A stretch of 64,000 nt of DNA from Ottelia alismoides (GCA_037367405.1 JAZKJV010000296.1:1143590-1207589); one strand, 5' to 3'. Positions 34,842 to 45,830 are shown, counted from the stretch's first letter. Made by a program: numbers and translations. Notes: generated by a model from the letters alone, not told the origin.

Positions 34842-37800
34842 TGATGAAGCCACATTTCATCATCTTTATTCTATCATTTTGGCCTCAAAAACCCTGGCAA
34901 ATGCGTGTAAATACCCTTAATTCCCGCATCTTAGCATTCATGCATGCGCATGTAAATAGTGTATAAAATAGTGTAATTAAAGCCAAAATTATAGAATAAA
35001 TAAAAGAAAAGAAAAAGAATAAAATATTGTAAATATTTTATGACCCTAAACCCCGAGACCTAGGCATCTCGATGACTAGGTCGACAAGGAATAAAGTAGG
35101 GGGAGATAAGGGTCAAGAACAATAATGATTTTATTCATTCTTTATTCATTTTTGGGACCAATTTTTACTTCCACTTTTCATTCTTCAAATAAAGAAACTT
35201 TGTACATAAAAGTTGTAGATAAATAAATATAGAAAAATACAAAATTGATTTCATACAAAAATAATGTACAGATAAAAAGATATGATCTGAATAAGATTCC
35301 AGAATCCCAAATTCTCAGACCTGTATCATGCAAATGAAAACTCGAAATGTGCGAAACTCACCTTTAATTGTATATAGTGTAAAATAAACTATTTAATGAA
35401 GGTGGTTTTGTAGTTTTCAGAGTTACGGTTTGAAGGTTGAGTTTTGGACCCCTATTGTATAGTTGTACAGATTAAAATATTCATTTTATTATGTACTCAT
35501 TATTTCCATTATTTTATATTTTTATAATTTTGTAAATATTATTTATAATATATTTGTACATTCAAATCAGAATAAAAATCTAAATAAAATACAAAAATAA
35601 AATACTTGTATATAATACCTAGGTATAATACCTATACATATACCTATATAATTCATACTTATATTTTATTAAGTGTGCAAAATACTTCAGAAAAATAAAA
35701 TAAAAATACATTTCAGTACATAAAAATACTTTATAAATTTATAAAATAATAAACAAGAATAAATCTATTAAATATACAAAATAAAAATAAAATAAAAAGT
35801 ATATAGAAGAATATACCTATATAGGCTTTAAATGGTAACTTGTAATTATAAACCTCATAAAAATAAATAAAAATCACTATAAAATACTTTACAAAATAAC
35901 AAACATTTTTTATTTAATATCCAAAAATTAATATAATCATTTTCTATTTTTAATCGGATTTTAAAACCTTTTCTCGGGGATTTTTCCTGGTTGGTCCACG
36001 TGGACGAACCAGGTGCCAACCCTAGTTGACCTCGGTCAACTGGTCGTCCTTCCCCCTGCCATTGTCAAACCTTGTTGTGCCCCCTATTTCTCGATTTTTT
36101 CGAGGTCAAAGCATGCCTCTATTCGTGTCAATCCCTGAAGGACTTTTGTTCCTCGTTGAATCCTCTTTCACGCCCTAGTCTCTCCTACGGCCGAGGAGCG
36201 GCGATTCGAGCCATCTTCCTCGGCCTTTGGGACGTCAGAACCACATGGTCAAACACCATATAGCACACCCTCCTCTTCCTTTTGATTTTTGAACCCCTCT
36301 TCCACAAGCTCCGCTCCGCTTTTCGTGCCTAATCGACAGAGGAAGGTGACAGCTCCCTTTGCCGAGCTTTGGGCTGGTCAAGCGAGCTCCGAGGCAGCTC
36401 CAATCACCTCCGCCATCACCGCCGGCGTCGAGGTACTTCCACCTCAGGTTCATCCCTTCGAGGTCCCTTCTTCTTCCCCCCTTTCACTTCACATTTGATT
36501 CGCCTTAGCTTTAGGATCAATTTCCCCCACGAATCTTCCACTTTCATCCGTCGAATCACGTTCCACGTATACCTCGCCAGAGTGCACCTCCGGTCGAGTC
36601 CCCTTCACGCCGCCCCACGCCTCGTTTCCACATCCGCGGGGTTCAAGCACTTTGCCCTGGACCCTCTCACCCTTTCTTGCAGGTCAACGAGCTTAGAAAA
36701 CTACCTGGGGGGTCATTTTGACCTTCGTCGGAGACCCACGAAGCTCCACCAGCTCCGCCCTTGTCTCCAGCGAACCTCGGCCGTCACCGAGGTATTTTGG
36801 ATCTGCCAACACCTCGAGGAAGCTCCCAGGAGCTTGCAACCCCACTTTGAGCCTTCCAGAGCACCGGAACACGGAGATCGAGCTCGGGGAAGTTCGCCTC
36901 GCCGACGTTCTTCCCCGTTCTTCCTCCGCGCCTCTCCACCGTCGGATCGAGCTGCACCTCCAGTTTGCACAACCACCGTCAGATCATTAGCGCTCTCCAC
37001 CATTGGATCTCGATGTGAGATCTAATCTCAGATGTCGGCTGCGAAGCGTCATCGACCGTTCAGATCGCGCCACATGTCAAGTGGCATCGTCATCGCCGTT
37101 GGATCGCCAGGCGTGGGTATTTTGCATATTTCCCCCATCATTTTTGTAATAGCTATTTATTACTTAAACTTTCAGTGTTAGTTTAAATATTCTTGTAATA
37201 TTTGCATTCACTCCCCCGAACTTTAAATATTTGCACTTAGGTCCTATCCACGTCACCTCACGTGCCCGTACGCGTGAGGGGACTGGGTATTTTGCACAGG
37301 ACCCCCTGCGAGTTTATGTATTTCGTTTCAATCTAGGAATTTTGATAATTAAGTGTAAAACTTTTGGATATTTTGCACAAGAGCCCCTGGGATTTTTTTA
37401 TATTGCACCTAGGTCCCTCCCAGGCAAGTATGTAGCATGTGCGGGGGTGGGTTATTTGCAGGCGTACCCTTGCGGGTCTTGATATTTGTAATTGGTCCTG
37501 GAACGTTGTTTATTAGTTATATATTTTTCATGAAAATTGCATTGTTGCCCTTGGATGTTTGTCTATTTACATATATGCCCTTGCTAGCAGTGTAGTTTCT
37601 TATCGTTGTATCTGTTTATTCCATGCATCTATAAATCTCTAAAAATCATCAAAAAATTAGGATAAGCTCCTGTTTGCTTGCTCATTCACGTCATATTTTT
37701 GTATTTCATTTTTATTGCATTTTCATATTTTGACTTTTAAAAATACAAACTATGTTTCTGTGTTCACTTTGGTTTAACTTTAATTTGAGGAATTTTGGAT

Positions 37801-38160
37801 ACTATTTGTTATTTTTAATCCTCATTTTACTTTCGGCCAATAGCTTAGTACATTGTTTTCTAGTATTTTGACTTTTAAAAATACCAAAAACATTCAGAAA
37901 AATCTATAAAAATTCCTGAGTTCAGGAAGGCCGGCCCCTTTTTTGTAGAAACCATGACGACTTTAGTAGAATAGATATACATATTGTATTACAATATGTA
38001 GTTTTAATATTTGTATTATAATATACAGTTTTGTATGCAGTTTTGTATTTATAATGTGCAATTATAATACAAATTGTATACAAATTCTATTAAAGTGCTC
38101 TTGTTTTCTACAAAAAGATGGTGGCCCTCCGGAAATCAGGAAGGATGCATCCTATTTGAA
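34842..38160 (+). mobile_element. Gypsy LTR G (plus strand, 3' end missing)
   Basis: Starts TGATGAAGCC with the palindrome. It carries GTCGACAAGGAATAAAGTAGG with GGGGAGATAAGG (about 35080-35110), ACATAAAAGTTGTAGAT (about 35205), a GC-rich island (about 35990-37100) and TATTTTGCA/TTTGCACTTAGG repeats (about 37110-37480). The distal GTTCGACC block and LTR end are missing; the sequence passes into a MITE and then fold-back elements. Large ORFs around 36369-37025 lie in the GC island and overlap on both strands, so I do not call genes. Confidence 0.65.
37931..38135. mobile_element. MITE, probably Mutator-like, in LTR G
   Basis: TCAGGAAGG occurs at 37922-37930 and again at 38136-38144, a 9-bp direct repeat of the size made by Mutator-like transposases. 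Between them, the left CTTTTTTGTAGAAA..GACTTTAGTAGAAT and the right segment (on the minus strand CTTTTTGTAGAAAA..GCACTTTAATAGAAT) form inverted ends. The centre is AT-rich with a TACAATATG/TTGTATAC symmetry. The exact terminal bases are uncertain because the inverted repeats have small gaps. Confidence 0.55.
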
Positions 38161-38164
38161 GGGC

Positions 38165-38575
38165 TCCCTATATATATATATGGGAAAAAGGAGTATGCTC
38201 CCTATGTGTAGCTAACTTTCATGCTCACACCCCTTTTTCCCTGTATTTTTTTATTTTTCTGAAATGAAACCAATTGGAATTTATATCACAACGTGTCATC
38301 ATATTGTTATTAAAAATTCGACTAAATTCGAGACTTCTATCCCCTCCATCAAGAATGTTTAATTTTAACGGTCTCAGAATTGCTGAAATTGGCCTCCTTC
38401 AGATGGAGGGCATATGAGTCTCTGTTTCTGATGAAATTAGAATGACATATTAGGAGAATATAATGATGAATATACATATTTTATTTTTTAAAAAAATAAA
38501 AAAATAGGGGGAAAATGGGGGTGGGAGTAGCCAATTGGCTACACCCAGGGTGTAGCCTCATTTAACCCTATATAT
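38165..38575. repeat. Fold-back element 3
   Basis: Inverted arms around a centre near 38375 (TTTTAACGGTCTC) with cores GACTTCTATCCCCTCCATC and, inverted, GATGGAGGGCATATGAGTCTC. Ends are GTGTAGC/GGCTACAC-type blocks, bounded by (TA)n. It is the same family as the hairpins inside the hAT element, with the most diverged left arm. Confidence 0.65.
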
Positions 38576-38958
38576 ATATGGGTTACGGAATATGCATCCC
38601 GATGTATGTAATTTTACATGCATCGGGGCTTATATCTTCGAGGTTTATTTACTTTTTTGAAAGATATCACTATGTATATTCATCTATATATCCCTCCATC
38701 ATGCCACTCGAATATCGTCAGAAACATAGACTCCTATGCCCTCCATCTAGAACAGATAATTTTAACGGTCTTAGAATTGTTGTAATCAACATGTTCTAAA
38801 TAGAGTGCATAAGAGCTCTATTTGTGATGAAATTCGAATGAAATAATGGAGGGATATATAGATGAATATAGATGGTGATATTTTCCAAAAAAAAAGTAAA
38901 AAATGTGGAAAATATATGCACTGGTGCATGCTCCCCAAATATATATATATATATATAT
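38576..38958. repeat. Fold-back element 4
   Basis: The arms meet near 38780. The core ACATAGACTCCTATGCCCTCC and its inverted, degraded partner (GAGTGCATAAGAGCTC) flank TTTTAACGGTC. The outer ends ATGCATCCCGATG and GGTGCATGCTCCCC are near complements. (TA)n tracts lie on both sides (38566-38576 and 38938-38958). Confidence 0.65.
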
Positions 38959-39285
38959 AATGGGGTTGCCCACGTTCCATTTTTCAATTTTTTTTATTTT
39001 TTTAAAAAATAAAGTCATGTATTTTCATCACTATATCCCTCTAATATATCATTCCAATTCCGTCAGAAACATAGACTCCTATACCTTTCATCTAGAACAT
39101 GTAATTTTAATGGTCTTAAAATTGTTGTAATCGACCTATCTAGATGAAGGGCATAGGAGTCTCCGTTTCTGACGAAATTGGAATGAAATATTAGAGGGAT
39201 ATAGTGATGAAAATAGATAACTTTATTTCTGAAAAAAATGTCGGAAAATGAAGCGAGGGCAACTCCATTGAACCCTATATATATT
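38959..39285. repeat. Fold-back element 5
   Basis: Begins AATGGGGTTGCCC and ends GGGCAACTCCATT, a clear inverted pair. The internal cores GAAACATAGACTCCTATACC and GGCATAGGAGTCTCCGTTTC are inverted around a centre near 39110. Like its neighbours it starts and ends in (TA)n. Confidence 0.7.
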
Positions 39286-39420
39286 AGGCTTTCATCTAGA
39301 ACAAGTCGATTATAATAATTACAAGACCGCTAAATTACCTATTCTAGATGGAAGGTGACGAAATTAGAATATCATATCAGAGAACAACGATGAAAATACA
39401 TGTTTTTATTGTTGAAAAAC
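39286..39420. repeat. Fold-back element 6 (shortened)
   Basis: Only the central part of the family is left: CTTTCATCTAGAACAAG and its inverted partner CTATTCTAGATGGAAG, then a GACGAAATTAGAATATCAT arm. It ends about 190 bp upstream of the dehydrogenase start codon. Confidence 0.5.
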
Positions 39421-39610
39421 GTGACACTCACAATAAGCATAGTTTCGGTACGTTCCGTCCTAATCCTAAATTGCATTTCTGCCGGTAAAAGAAGCAAAAA
39501 AGCATTCGGACTCTCTTTGATTGTACGAACGAAAGAATAGCGCGGGTTTCCTTCCCATCCCTCGTCGCCTATATATAGCTGATTGCTTCTGCACAGCCAC
39601 GCACGCAACA
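39421..39610 (+). promoter_or_regulatory. Core promoter of the dehydrogenase gene
   Basis: TATATATA at 39570-39577 lies 41 bp before the start codon, predicting a leader of only about 10 bases. An in-frame ATG at 39521 exists, but it is upstream of the TATA box and its extension is not SDR-like, so ATG 39611 is preferred. The promoter proper is squeezed between the fold-back cluster and the gene. Confidence 0.6.
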
Positions 39611-40396
39611 ATGGACGCCATCACAAGCACCCTCCCACTCCAAGGCCGTGTCGCCATCGTCACCGGTGCCTCCCGCGGCATCGGCCACGCCATCGCTTCC
39701 CACCTCGCCTCCCTCGGCGCCTGCCTCGTCATCGGCTACGTCTCCAACTCCTCCCTCGCAGAAGCGCTTGCCACCAAGATCAACTCCTCCTCCACCACCA
39801 CCCTTCCCCGCGCCATCACCGCCCGCGTTGACGTCTCCCGTCCCGAGGACGTCAAGTCCCTCTTCGACCTCGCCGAGGAGACCTTCCTCACCAAACCCCA
39901 CATATTCGTCAACTCCGCCGCCATCCTCGACACCAAGTTCCCGGTATTGATCGACGCCTCCCTCGAGGACTTCGACTCCGTCTTCGCCGTCAATGCCCGC
40001 GGTGCATTCCTGTGCCTGCGCGAGGCGGCAAACCGCATCGTCCGTGGTGGTGGGGGAAGGATCATCTTGATCACCACCTCACTGGTTGCAGGACCGATGC
40101 CCCGGATGGGAGCCTACACCGCATCGAAGGCGGCAGTGGAGGCGATGGTGAGGGTGGCTTCCAAGGAGCTCCATGGGAGCGGGATCACCGTGAATTGCGT
40201 GGCACCGGGGCCTGTGGTGACGGACATGCTCAACTCCATCAATGACGAGGAGATGGTGGCGAAGATCTCGGAGACGTATTCGGCGGGGAGGCTCGGGGAG
40301 GTCGGGGACATAGCACCAGTGGTGGGTTTCCTGGCGACGGACGCGGCGGGGTGGATCCACGGTCAGGTGATTAGGGTCGACGGTGGAGCCATTTGA
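39611..40396 (+). CDS. Short-chain dehydrogenase/reductase (NADPH-dependent aldehyde reductase-like)
   Basis: 261 residues, intronless, with very high GC at third codon positions. Classical SDR features are complete: cofactor-binding TGASRGIG (residues 18-25), VDVS about 73-76, NSAA (101-104, in place of NNAG), and the catalytic tetrad N128, S157, Y169 and K173 (YTASK), then PGPV(V)TDM and a C-terminal VDGG. The nearest group by memory is the plant cytosolic/plastid NADPH-dependent aldehyde reductase-like SDRs that reduce reactive carbonyls; the substrate cannot be told from sequence. The N-terminus is short, with no obvious transit peptide. The gene is intact although surrounded by retroelement pieces in the same orientation (LTR G before, fragment E after). 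Confidence 0.92.
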   Translation: MDAITSTLPLQGRVAIVTGASRGIGHAIASHLASLGACLVIGYVSNSSLAEALATKINSSSTTTLPRAITARVDVSRPEDVKSLFDLAEETFLTKPHIFVNSAAILDTKFPVLIDASLEDFDSVFAVNARGAFLCLREAANRIVRGGGGRIILITTSLVAGPMPRMGAYTASKAAVEAMVRVASKELHGSGITVNCVAPGPVVTDMLNSINDEEMVAKISETYSAGRLGEVGDIAPVVGFLATDAAGWIHGQVIRVDGGAI

Positions 40397-40425
40397 GCAG
40401 CAGCTGGAGTGGTGATTAACGGGTT

Positions 40426-40431
40426 AATAAA
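40426..40431 (+). terminator. Candidate poly(A) signal for the dehydrogenase gene
   Basis: AATAAA 30 bp after the stop codon. It is closer than usual, so a later signal may be used. Confidence 0.35.
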
Positions 40432-40515
40432 TAATTGCTGCATATGTTTCCAAATCTCTATATGAGTGGTTGCCTATTAGTTTTAATTATATGTACACGC
40501 ATTGCATGCTTGGAG

Positions 40516-42352
40516 TTAGTAATACATGTACTTTGGACTTGGACACTCGGGCCCAATTTCCAAGTGTTTGTACATTTGGGAGCTCACTGCGGTTTTTATC
40601 GGCTTTTACACTGCTTGTCATTTTCCGATTTTGTTTTCTGTCTTTACATTTCTGTGGAATGAGCCCTTAGTTCTAGGCTTGCTTGATCTTGTAGTCTAAG
40701 GCCAAATCCCTAATAACCTTTGCATGTACCTATAGCTTTGACGTTTAGACTTAGATTTAATTAATTGTTAAACATATAACCCGAAACCACCGCGCCGCGA
40801 AGGTTCGTATACAACACGTGCATGATCCATTGTGGTGGACACCGATCGAACCCCAAGACCAGACTTCTCGGTTTCGCTTTGTGTGTTTGACATTTGGTTC
40901 TTCACGCTAACAATTGCCTGCTTAGGACAATTTCCGTGTGCATATCAGCATATAGTTAGAATTAAAAATTCCTGTTTTGCATCTCGCATGGAGAGAGATG
41001 GGAATCACTGTAAGTCTTCTATCTTAGCATTTATCATTTAGGCACTAAGGTGAGATTTCCATCTTAGTGCCACTTGCATTGGCTTTTCCGACTCTCTTCC
41101 CCTGTTTTTGGATCGAATAGGAATCAAGGAAAAATACAAAAAAAACGTTAGGCGCTTGTATTGAATCGACTCAAAGCAAGTGATAACACCAAAATTTTTT
41201 TTAAAAAAAGGACTGCTAAAGAAAACTTGACCTAAATAAAATTGGTTAATTGGATTTATTACTTGGGGTGAGTAATACCCTCATTTGTATTCAGGTTGCA
41301 TGGAAAGGTCTCCTTCCAAGTGAGAGAGCGGCTTCGTAAGGATTAGAGCCCAAAACCCAGTCTGTGGCTGCCTTGTATATCGCCTGGATTTCCAAAGTAT
41401 TGGCGCTTCTATCGTACGTAGACGAGTATGGCTTGGTCACCATTGACGACTCTCTGTTGTGTAGAGCATCGACCTTGTCCGAAGTATCGAGCTTAGGCCA
41501 CGCCTTCACGGAGGTGTCTGTCTCATCGTCTTGCGTCCGAGTAGGTTCTTCACGCTCACGGGTGATTCCGTTGCGAGTGAGATTCGAAGTATCGGTTTTG
41601 CCTATCGGCTTCCTTACTCTATTTCTTTGGCTGAGTAGGGATCCAGGAAGGGTTAAAAGGACTTCAAAAAGTGCAGACTACAGGTTACACAGGAGGAGGA
41701 CAAGTACGAGATACTCTTCCGGCAGTACTCTCTCCTATAGGCGTAGCGCTGTAAGGACTCGTTCAAAGATAATTGCCTGAATTCATCTAAAAACTACAAA
41801 GATAATAGCCGATCCCTTACGGCTTCACGAGTTGAGCTGGTGAACCCCTTGTATTGTGTTTGATTGACTAGTTGATTTAGGTCAAGATCAAAAACACTGC
41901 ACAATTGTGCACAATTTTGTCCCCTTCTTCTTCACTTCTCAACTTGCTCTTCTCAATAATCACGATGATGGGAAGGAGATCTCTTAGGCTGTCTCTGGCA
42001 GCACCGCTATCCAGCACTCCTCCTTATTCATCTAGGATGGTTTCAGGGAGTCTAGACCCACTCTCCGAACCTGAGTTCACTTCCACCCTGTTCCCCCTCG
42101 ACCACCCTTCTTCCTCCATCAGTCCAGTAGTTTCAGAGTTTAGTGCAGCACAGAGCTCCGATCATTCGACGGCACCTGAGATGTGTTCTTTTGTATTTTC
42201 AGAGAACCCAGACATGGCAGACAGAGGAGAACACCCAGATGAGCAGGAGCACCCTCAATTCTTATATGACCAAGCTGCCATCAACAATTCATTATTGGCC
42301 TCTGATGAGGCTAAGAATCAGATTCGCGGCTTTTTTAAAGAAACGTGGTCGA
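40516..42352 (+). mobile_element. Fragment E: internal leader region of a gypsy element (plus strand)
   Basis: Colinear with the leader of element B: GGCCCAATTTCCAAGTG (about 40551), a block beginning GAAACCACCGCGCCG (about 40785), CTTCACGCTAA (about 40901), and GGACTGCTAA (about 41210) are shared. It lacks an LTR and primer site on the left, where it meets the 3' flank of the dehydrogenase gene. On the right the ORF 41905-42357, which may be the start of gag, is cut by the 3' LTR of element D. Confidence 0.65.
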
Positions 42353-42830
42353 TGTAGAAAAAAACCGCGAAAACCAGATCTTCAGTCTATCAAACAAATT
42401 CGGTTTTCCAAAGGAAAACCTACACTAAATATTTATCCAGGTAAGTGTGCCTGGGTCGAACTCAAGGAGGCAGAATAGAAGACTTCGATTTTTTTGAAGA
42501 TATTTTTATAATTTTATTTTATCTCTTCTTTAAGCTATCAGAGCAAGAAAACACTTTTTATTTGATTTTTATTCTTTTTATTTTTTATTTGATTTTAGTC
42601 TTTTCAAATTTTTATTTATTTTTTTACAAAGGAATATTTTTCAAAAAAGGTTTATTTATTGTATAATAGGTGGAAATATGTAGGTGATACAATATAGTAG
42701 GTAGAAGCGGTTCGAGCAGCGAGCTCGAACAACACAAGAAAACAAAACAAAACGAATGCAGTTTTCGAAAAGCCAAAACACGACGAAAACACGACAAAAA
42801 GTCACGAAACTTTAATACAAACTAGATGGG
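42353..42830 (-). repeat. Element D 3' LTR, distal part (separated by element C)
   Basis: In minus-strand sense this is the last about 480 bp of the LTR whose first 2.6 kb is at 51790-54394. It contains GAGTTCGACCCAGG and its hairpin (CCAGG 42437-42441 with CCTGG 42450-42454) and ends in TCTACA. The terminal TG (plus-strand reading) is placed at 42353, inferred from the end of homology to fragment E. The D target duplication cannot be checked because its other side is outside the window. Confidence 0.65.
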
Positions 42831-45828
42831 TGATGAAACCCAATTTCATCATCATAATTTCTCATTATTAACCCCCTTGCTTAAGCTGAGTGTCAATAAA
42901 ACCCAGTTAATGTCCTGTAATTATCAGAGTCCTCAATAAATTAAAAATCACAAAAAAATGGCAAACCAAAAATTCATGGTATTTTTAGCCTTAAAAATAC
43001 CCTTGAAAATATTTCGGGCCTTTATTTGACTTTATCTCCAGTTTTGGTCAACATGAAACTTATAGATCTCATCAAGATCTACAACTTTCATGTTTTGAGT
43101 TTTCTTAAATTCGACCAATTAAGCCTTCAAAAATAAAAAAAACCATCTGAATAATCTGATTGGGCCACGTGGCCCGTTCTGGGTGAGCCACGTGGCCCGC
43201 GCCCCTTGTCTTTATCGCTTCCATCGCCAGCCGTCGGATCACCTTCCAGATCCAACAGCCAGAGAACTTCCACGCCTGTTATTCTCCACTGCCGTCTGAT
43301 CTTCCCCGCCCCTTCAATCTGCACCGCACGAAAGCGCCTTGCGCAGAGCACGCCACGTGGCGACTCATAGACCGCCCGATCGCACTCCCGATCTCCCATC
43401 ACAGCCGCTATCTCTGCACCAACTTTCAACCGCTAGATACACCTTAGCCATTCATCTAAACCATTTGCTACCGCCTCGCACATAGCCTGCCACGTGGCAG
43501 CACCTACACCCTTCGATCGCTTTGCCCCTGATTTAATCTGCGCCGTTGCTCCGCGCCCAAATGCCCGCCGTTGGATCTCCATATCCAACGGCCAAGCATC
43601 ATCGTCTACCTCGGTCAGCCCTCTCTTCCCACGATCTCCACCTCGCGAAGACATCTCCCCCTTTCCATTTTCGCGCCCTCACCAGCCAGCTTCTCCACTC
43701 GCCAACTGCCCCATGACCGAGCCCTATCATCCACGATCTTCGTCGATGCCTCCATTAACCACCGTTGTCCTCCCACGTGCCCCATTTTCCCCTTGAAACC
43801 CACGACTCCACCAGCTAACTGCCGACGAACTTCTTCAAATACGCCGCTTCCTCCTCCTGTCGCGGTTGTCCACCTGTATGCGGGGCACGGCCCAGCCCTC
43901 CTCCTCCTCCCTGTGACAGGGGGAGGAGAGAGGATAGAGCGACGACGACCGGAGCCCCCGGTGTCGACCCTCCGCCAATTCCGGCGGTGCCGCGGCGCCT
44001 CCAGGCCCGCTTGAGCTGCGTCGACCGGCTGGCGATGTCCAACGAAGACCCGGGGCTCGATTCGAGCCCCAGCCCAAGCCCCTCGCTCCGCCTTCGACCA
44101 GGTAAACACCTCCGATCTCCGTTTGCATTTTGTTTTACTTTTATTCGATTTAATTAGGCCTCTCCGACCGCCTTCACCCGCCATTAACCCCCTTCGAGCT
44201 TCACCACGCTTCTCCCCTTCACGCTACGCCTCCAGGTCATCTTCCTCTTCCTCCAGATCCCTAGACCGCATTCGACCCATCTCCTCCGCCTCCCACGGCG
44301 GAGGAGCATCCGAGCTGCCACCTGCTTCGCTCGAATAGCTCCCACTCCATTCACCTTCACATCCCTACGCTCCGGCCATTAGATTAACACTGTCGATGGC
44401 CAGACTGCGTCGTCGGAGCTTCTTCGCCAAACAGGTCTCCGGTTCACTCGCATCACCAGCATCCTCCAGATCTCCCGTCAGCTCGACCAACCACCCAGGA
44501 TAACCTCCATGAGGTTGAACAAAGCTGGGAAGCTTCACTGACTCCGGAAAAGAGGGGCGGACGAGGAGCTCCCTCGCCGGAGCTCGATATTCGCCGCCAG
44601 CCAAAGGTGGAGGACGATGCATAGTTATCGTTGGATGGTCTCCTCTCAGCGACCATCCAACGGCTCCGATGAGGCCACGCCATCAATGATGATATACCGT
44701 TAGATCCTCTCGATCCGACAGACTTAAACACAGCCACGTAGTTCCTCCATGAGTTCACAGCATCCGTCCGATCTCTATAATCGGATGGTTTACAATCAAC
44801 CACGTGGCGACGTTAGAACCTCCTCCGAGCCTGAGTGTCCGAGCCTACAGGTTTGGAGTTCCCGAACCACATCCGAGCATGCATCAAAGCCCGATCTTAA
44901 CGTCCGAGCCAAGCCAAAGCGTCACCGAGCCTCTGCCGAGTCCGAGCTAACTTCCGAGCCTGGATGGCGCGTGCCGAGCACGTGACATGTGGGTAATTTG
45001 CAGAGGAGCCCACGAAATTCTTCAATATTGCAAACAGGTCCTGACGCACGTACAACACCTGCGCACCTGGGGATATTTGCACTCCCACCCTTGCGGGTTT
45101 AAATAATTGCAAATATGCCCCTGCGCGTGAGGATTATTTACAGGGAAGGCCTCGTTCTTAACTTTTATTGCATTTTAGTCCTTCTCAGGGACCTGTTTGT
45201 AGGTATCTTTTCATGTTTTCTTTCATTTATGCCCTTGTCTTTGATCTTGCATATCTTGAGCCTCATATCTCCGATTGAGGTGATTTCAGTTTCGTTTTAA
45301 AGCTGGTTTGATGATCTTTTTAATGGCATACTTAATTGTTGTTTTGGACACAATGAATTTTGATGTAATATTTTATAGCCATATGTCATTAATTTCTTAA
45401 CTTATGCCTTGTTCAAATTGAGTCTGTCATCCCATTTGAATCTGAAATTAACTTCTGGTTTAGTTGGCTCATCATCGTGATCTAGGGCATATTCTGTGAT
45501 GCATTTCATTGCATTTCTTTTAATGGCAAGAAAATGCATGTCTGATTTTTAATGCATTATTGTGTCTCTGCATACTTTGACCTATATGTGATTAAATTCA
45601 ACACTTAGCTAGATGAACTAAAATCCGAATAATACGAGAGAGGCTCATGTCCCTGAGTTCGACCTTGGTTTCTTGCCAAGTAAAATAAATTATGATCGTC
45701 TCATTTTGATCTATCATACACATATCTAAATGAGACGATCTTTTTGATGAGCCCATTTTGGCCCGACTGCTACGACAATTCCAAGTGCTAATTCTGCACT
45801 CTTAAAGGGCCGATTTTGCGGCTCATCA
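42831..45828 (+). repeat. Element C 5' LTR
   Basis: 2998 bp, TGATGAAACCC...GCTCATCA. A 45-bp hairpin of the motif CATGAAA(G)TTGTAGAT occurs at 43050-43094. A GC-rich island (about 43140-44990) carries overlapping ORFs on both strands and CACGTGG boxes. TATTTGCA/TTGCAAATATGCCCC repeats follow to about 45130, then GAGTTCGACC with a hairpin at 45664-45680. The ORFs are duplicated in the 3' LTR and interrupted between copies, so they are not genes. Confidence 0.92.
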
Positions 45829-45830
45829 AA

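Noticed and set aside
36369..37025. Long ORF (218 codons) with overlapping antisense ORFs
   Set aside because: It lies in the GC-rich island of LTR G, where high GC removes stop codons in all frames. No domain is seen and similar islands occur in the other LTRs.
39521..39610. Upstream in-frame start for the dehydrogenase
   Set aside because: The extension would begin before the TATA box and has no SDR-like or clear targeting character, so ATG 39611 is preferred.
43571..44184. Several ORFs of 100-190 codons on both strands
   Set aside because: They are in the LTR of element C, and the counterparts in the 3' LTR are shortened or shifted. Composition explains them.
45651..45680. tRNA-like GAGTTCGACC box
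   Set aside because: It resembles a Pol III B box or T-arm, but no acceptor stem, D-arm or A box is in place around it.
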